A stretch of DNA of 64,000 nucleotides from UBA6770 sp965660875 (GTDB lineage Bacteria > Bacteroidota > Bacteroidia > Flavobacteriales_G > Salibacteraceae): the NCBI GenBank assembly GCA_965660875.1, contig CBFIBQ010000003.1, positions 124,001 through 188,000 of the forward strand. The letters are read 5' to 3'. This document shows positions 62,428-64,000 of this stretch, piece after piece. The notes under the pieces are model-generated. The model was not told the DNA's origin, made no database searches, and worked only from the letters and a program-made list of their open reading frames with translations. The translations under genes and the position numbers were made by a program. Numbering within the stretch: position 1 is the stretch's first letter; each line of letters starts with the position of its first letter.

Positions 62428-63579
62428 GTGAAAATAGCTGTAAACACCCGTCTTTTAATCCAAAATAAACTCGATGGAATTGGATGGTTTACCTACGAAA
62501 CCCTAAAGCGAATCGTGCAACAACGGCCAAATGATGAGTTTATTTTCATTTTCGACAGAAATTGGGATAATTCTTTTGTTTTTGGAGATAACGTGACACC
62601 CATTAAAATTGGACCGCCAAGTCGTCACCCGTTTTTATGGTATTTGTGGTTTGAACATAGTCTTCCTGCTGTTTTCAAAAAATACCAGCCCGATATTTTC
62701 TTATCTCCTGACGGTTACTTATCACTCAGCAGCAACCTGCGGCAAATTCCCGTGATTCATGATCTCAACTTTGAGCATTACCCAAAAGACTTACCCTTTT
62801 GGTATAGAAATTACTACCAGTATTATTTCCCGAAATATGCGCAAAAGGCGGCGAGAGTGGCAACCGTGAGTGAGTTTTCGAAACAAGACATTTCCAAACG
62901 ATACGCTTTACCGCAGCAACATATTGATGTGGTCTACAACGGTATTGGTGATCGGTTTAAACCGGCAAATGAAGCTGAAAAAAGCGAAGCTGAACTTCAT
63001 TTTTCGAATGGCCAACCTTACTTCGTTTTCGTAGGAACCCTGCACCCCAGAAAAAATATTGCACGACTGTTAACCGCCTTTGACAAGTTCAAGTCTTCGG
63101 GAAGTTACGCGCACAATTTGGTGATTATTGGACGCCGAAAATGGTGGACATCTGAAATGGAAACTGCCTACCAAAATTTATCCAGTAAAGATTCGGTGAT
63201 TTTTCATGAGGAATTAAATCACCAACAGGTGGCAGATGCAATTGCTGGTTCCGAGGCGCTGCTCTACCCTTCTACATTTGAAGGGTTTGGTATTCCAATT
63301 TTAGAAGGCATGCAATCTGGAGTTCCTGTAATTACCAGCAACGTAAGTTCTATGCCAGAAATAGCGAATGATGCCGCACTGCTCTGTAATCCCTTTGATG
63401 AAAATACAATCAGCGAACAGTTAAAAAAGCTGCAACACGAGCCTAACTTAAAAGAATCGTTAATCTTAAAAGGTAAAAAACGCGCTCAAGATTTTTCATG
63501 GGATAAAACGGCTCAGTTGCTTTGGGACAGTGTCACTCGAGTTATGAAAGATGAGCCGAAACCGAACCATATCGAATAG
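62428..63579 (+). CDS. GT4 family glycosyltransferase
   Basis: 383 residues from a GTG start (VKIAVNTRLLIQNKLDGIGW). It has the GT-B fold: an N-terminal domain with GIGWFTYETLKR, VIHDLNFEHYP and VATVSEFSK, and a C-terminal donor-binding domain with VFVGTLHPRKNIARLLTAF and the EX7E-type motif FEGFGIPILEGMQSGVPVIT. It is most like retaining mannosyl- or other hexosyltransferases of polysaccharide clusters. It is divergent from the Wzz-like gene, so part of the same polysaccharide locus; donor and acceptor are unknown. Confidence 0.9.
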   Translation: MKIAVNTRLLIQNKLDGIGWFTYETLKRIVQQRPNDEFIFIFDRNWDNSFVFGDNVTPIKIGPPSRHPFLWYLWFEHSLPAVFKKYQPDIFLSPDGYLSLSSNLRQIPVIHDLNFEHYPKDLPFWYRNYYQYYFPKYAQKAARVATVSEFSKQDISKRYALPQQHIDVVYNGIGDRFKPANEAEKSEAELHFSNGQPYFVFVGTLHPRKNIARLLTAFDKFKSSGSYAHNLVIIGRRKWWTSEMETAYQNLSSKDSVIFHEELNHQQVADAIAGSEALLYPSTFEGFGIPILEGMQSGVPVITSNVSSMPEIANDAALLCNPFDENTISEQLKKLQHEPNLKESLILKGKKRAQDFSWDKTAQLLWDSVTRVMKDEPKPNHIE

Positions 63580-63621
63580 TATTTGTACTAATCATCAAGG
63601 AAGAAAATACTCCAATTAGAT

Positions 63622-63629
63622 TATTTTTG
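63622..63629 (+). promoter_or_regulatory. -7 element of korA
   Basis: TATTTTTG matches TAnnTTTG, 16 bases before the ATG at 63646. No spaced -33 is evident. It follows the glycosyltransferase stop by about 40 bases. Confidence 0.45.
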
Positions 63630-63645
63630 CAGCTACTCTAAACGC

Positions 63646-64000
63646 ATGAACGAAACTCAACAAGAACTTAAAGAAATTACCATATTATTTGCCGGGGACT
63701 CTGGCGATGGAATGCAGCTTACTGGTAATGAATTTGCCCATACCAATGCATTATTTGGCAATGATTTAGCAACTTTCCCAAACTTCCCTGCTGAAATTCG
63801 GGCACCGCTTGGTACAGTTGCGGGCGTATCGGGCTTTCAGATGAAATTTGGCAGCACAGAAATTTTTACGCCCGGAGACCAAGCCGATGTAATGGTCGCT
63901 ATGAACGCAGCAGGACTAAAGTCTAGTTTGCACAACCTGAGACGCGATGGGCTGGTTATTATAAACACCTCTGGTTTTGATAAAAAGAACCTAAAACTCG
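63646..64000 (+). CDS. korA: 2-oxoacid:ferredoxin oxidoreductase alpha subunit, N-terminal part cut by window edge
   Basis: The first 118 residues are present and the frame is open to the window end. The start ETQQELKEITILFAGDSGDG and MQLTGNEFAHTNALFGNDLA, then FPNFPAEIRAPLGTVAGVSG and FQMKFGSTEIFTPGDQADVM, correspond to the gamma domain found at the N-terminus of fused KorA-type subunits. The enzyme makes succinyl-CoA from 2-oxoglutarate with ferredoxin as acceptor. The beta subunit gene korB should follow beyond the window. Confidence 0.88.
   Translation, partial: MNETQQELKEITILFAGDSGDGMQLTGNEFAHTNALFGNDLATFPNFPAEIRAPLGTVAGVSGFQMKFGSTEIFTPGDQADVMVAMNAAGLKSSLHNLRRDGLVIINTSGFDKKNLKL

Noticed and set aside
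1..64000. CRISPR arrays, tRNA or rRNA genes, insertion sequences
   Set aside because: I scanned intergenic regions and saw no regularly spaced repeats, cloverleaf-like segments, transposase or terminal inverted repeats; nearly all gaps are under 300 bases.

Overview
The window is a chromosomal segment of a Bacteroidota bacterium, most likely a flavobacterium-like lineage (Flavobacteriales; Cryomorphaceae, Schleiferiaceae or Crocinitomicaceae would fit, but I cannot place it further). The basis is the Bacteroidota-type promoter core (TAnnTTTG at -7), cargo with type IX secretion C-termini, a PorX regulator, a fused lpxC/fabZ, DUF4290 next to murA, MurA with Asp at the fosfomycin position, and weak or absent Shine-Dalgarno sequences.

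Layout. (1) 1-14628, minus strand: the str-S10-spc ribosomal superoperon, read rpsL, rpsG, fusA, rpsJ, rplC, rplD, rplW, rplB, rpsS, rplV, rpsC, rplP, rpmC, rpsQ, rplN, rplX, rplE, rpsN, rpsH, rplF, rplR, rpsE, rpmD, rplO, secY, map, infA, rpmJ, rpsM (cut by the window edge), with a clear promoter upstream of rpsL. (2) 14928-25176, plus strand: uvrD/pcrA, DUF4290, murA, a TlpA-like thioredoxin, grpE-dnaJ, a NatAB-like ABC exporter and an NtrC-like response regulator without a DNA-binding domain. (3) 25200-32957: an FG-GAP/VCBS-type pseudogene, then two very large tandem type IX secretion cargo proteins. (4) 33227-42930: alaS, M23 peptidase, MerR regulator, hldD, fabD, two secreted proteins of unknown function and comM. 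(5) 42923-46695: a small HEPN-like/XRE pair, then a lamin-tail surface protein followed by two similar predicted outer-membrane barrels. (6) 46708-51873, minus strand: DUF983, aroB, a small anchored protein, alanine dehydrogenase, tsaE, porX. (7) 51923-59891, plus strand: HD phosphohydrolase, lpxD, lpxC/fabZ, lpxA, an orphan ABC ATPase, efp, a second LpxD-like acyltransferase and a SpoIIE-type phosphatase. (8) 59895-64000: O-antigen ligase-like and Wzz-like proteins, a GT4 glycosyltransferase, and the start of korA.

How it fits together. Envelope building dominates the non-ribosomal part: lipid A (lpxD, lpxC/fabZ, lpxA), heptose (hldD), polysaccharide polymerisation, chain length and glycosyl transfer, peptidoglycan (murA, M23), and surface display by the type IX system (three cargo proteins plus PorX). 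I found no CRISPR array, tRNA, rRNA, insertion sequence or prophage. The least explained parts are the lamin-tail/double-barrel operon, the XRE/HEPN-like pair, the ABC ATPase without a switch histidine inside the lpx-efp cluster, and four genes whose -7 element ends exactly four bases before the start codon, which suggests leaderless transcripts.
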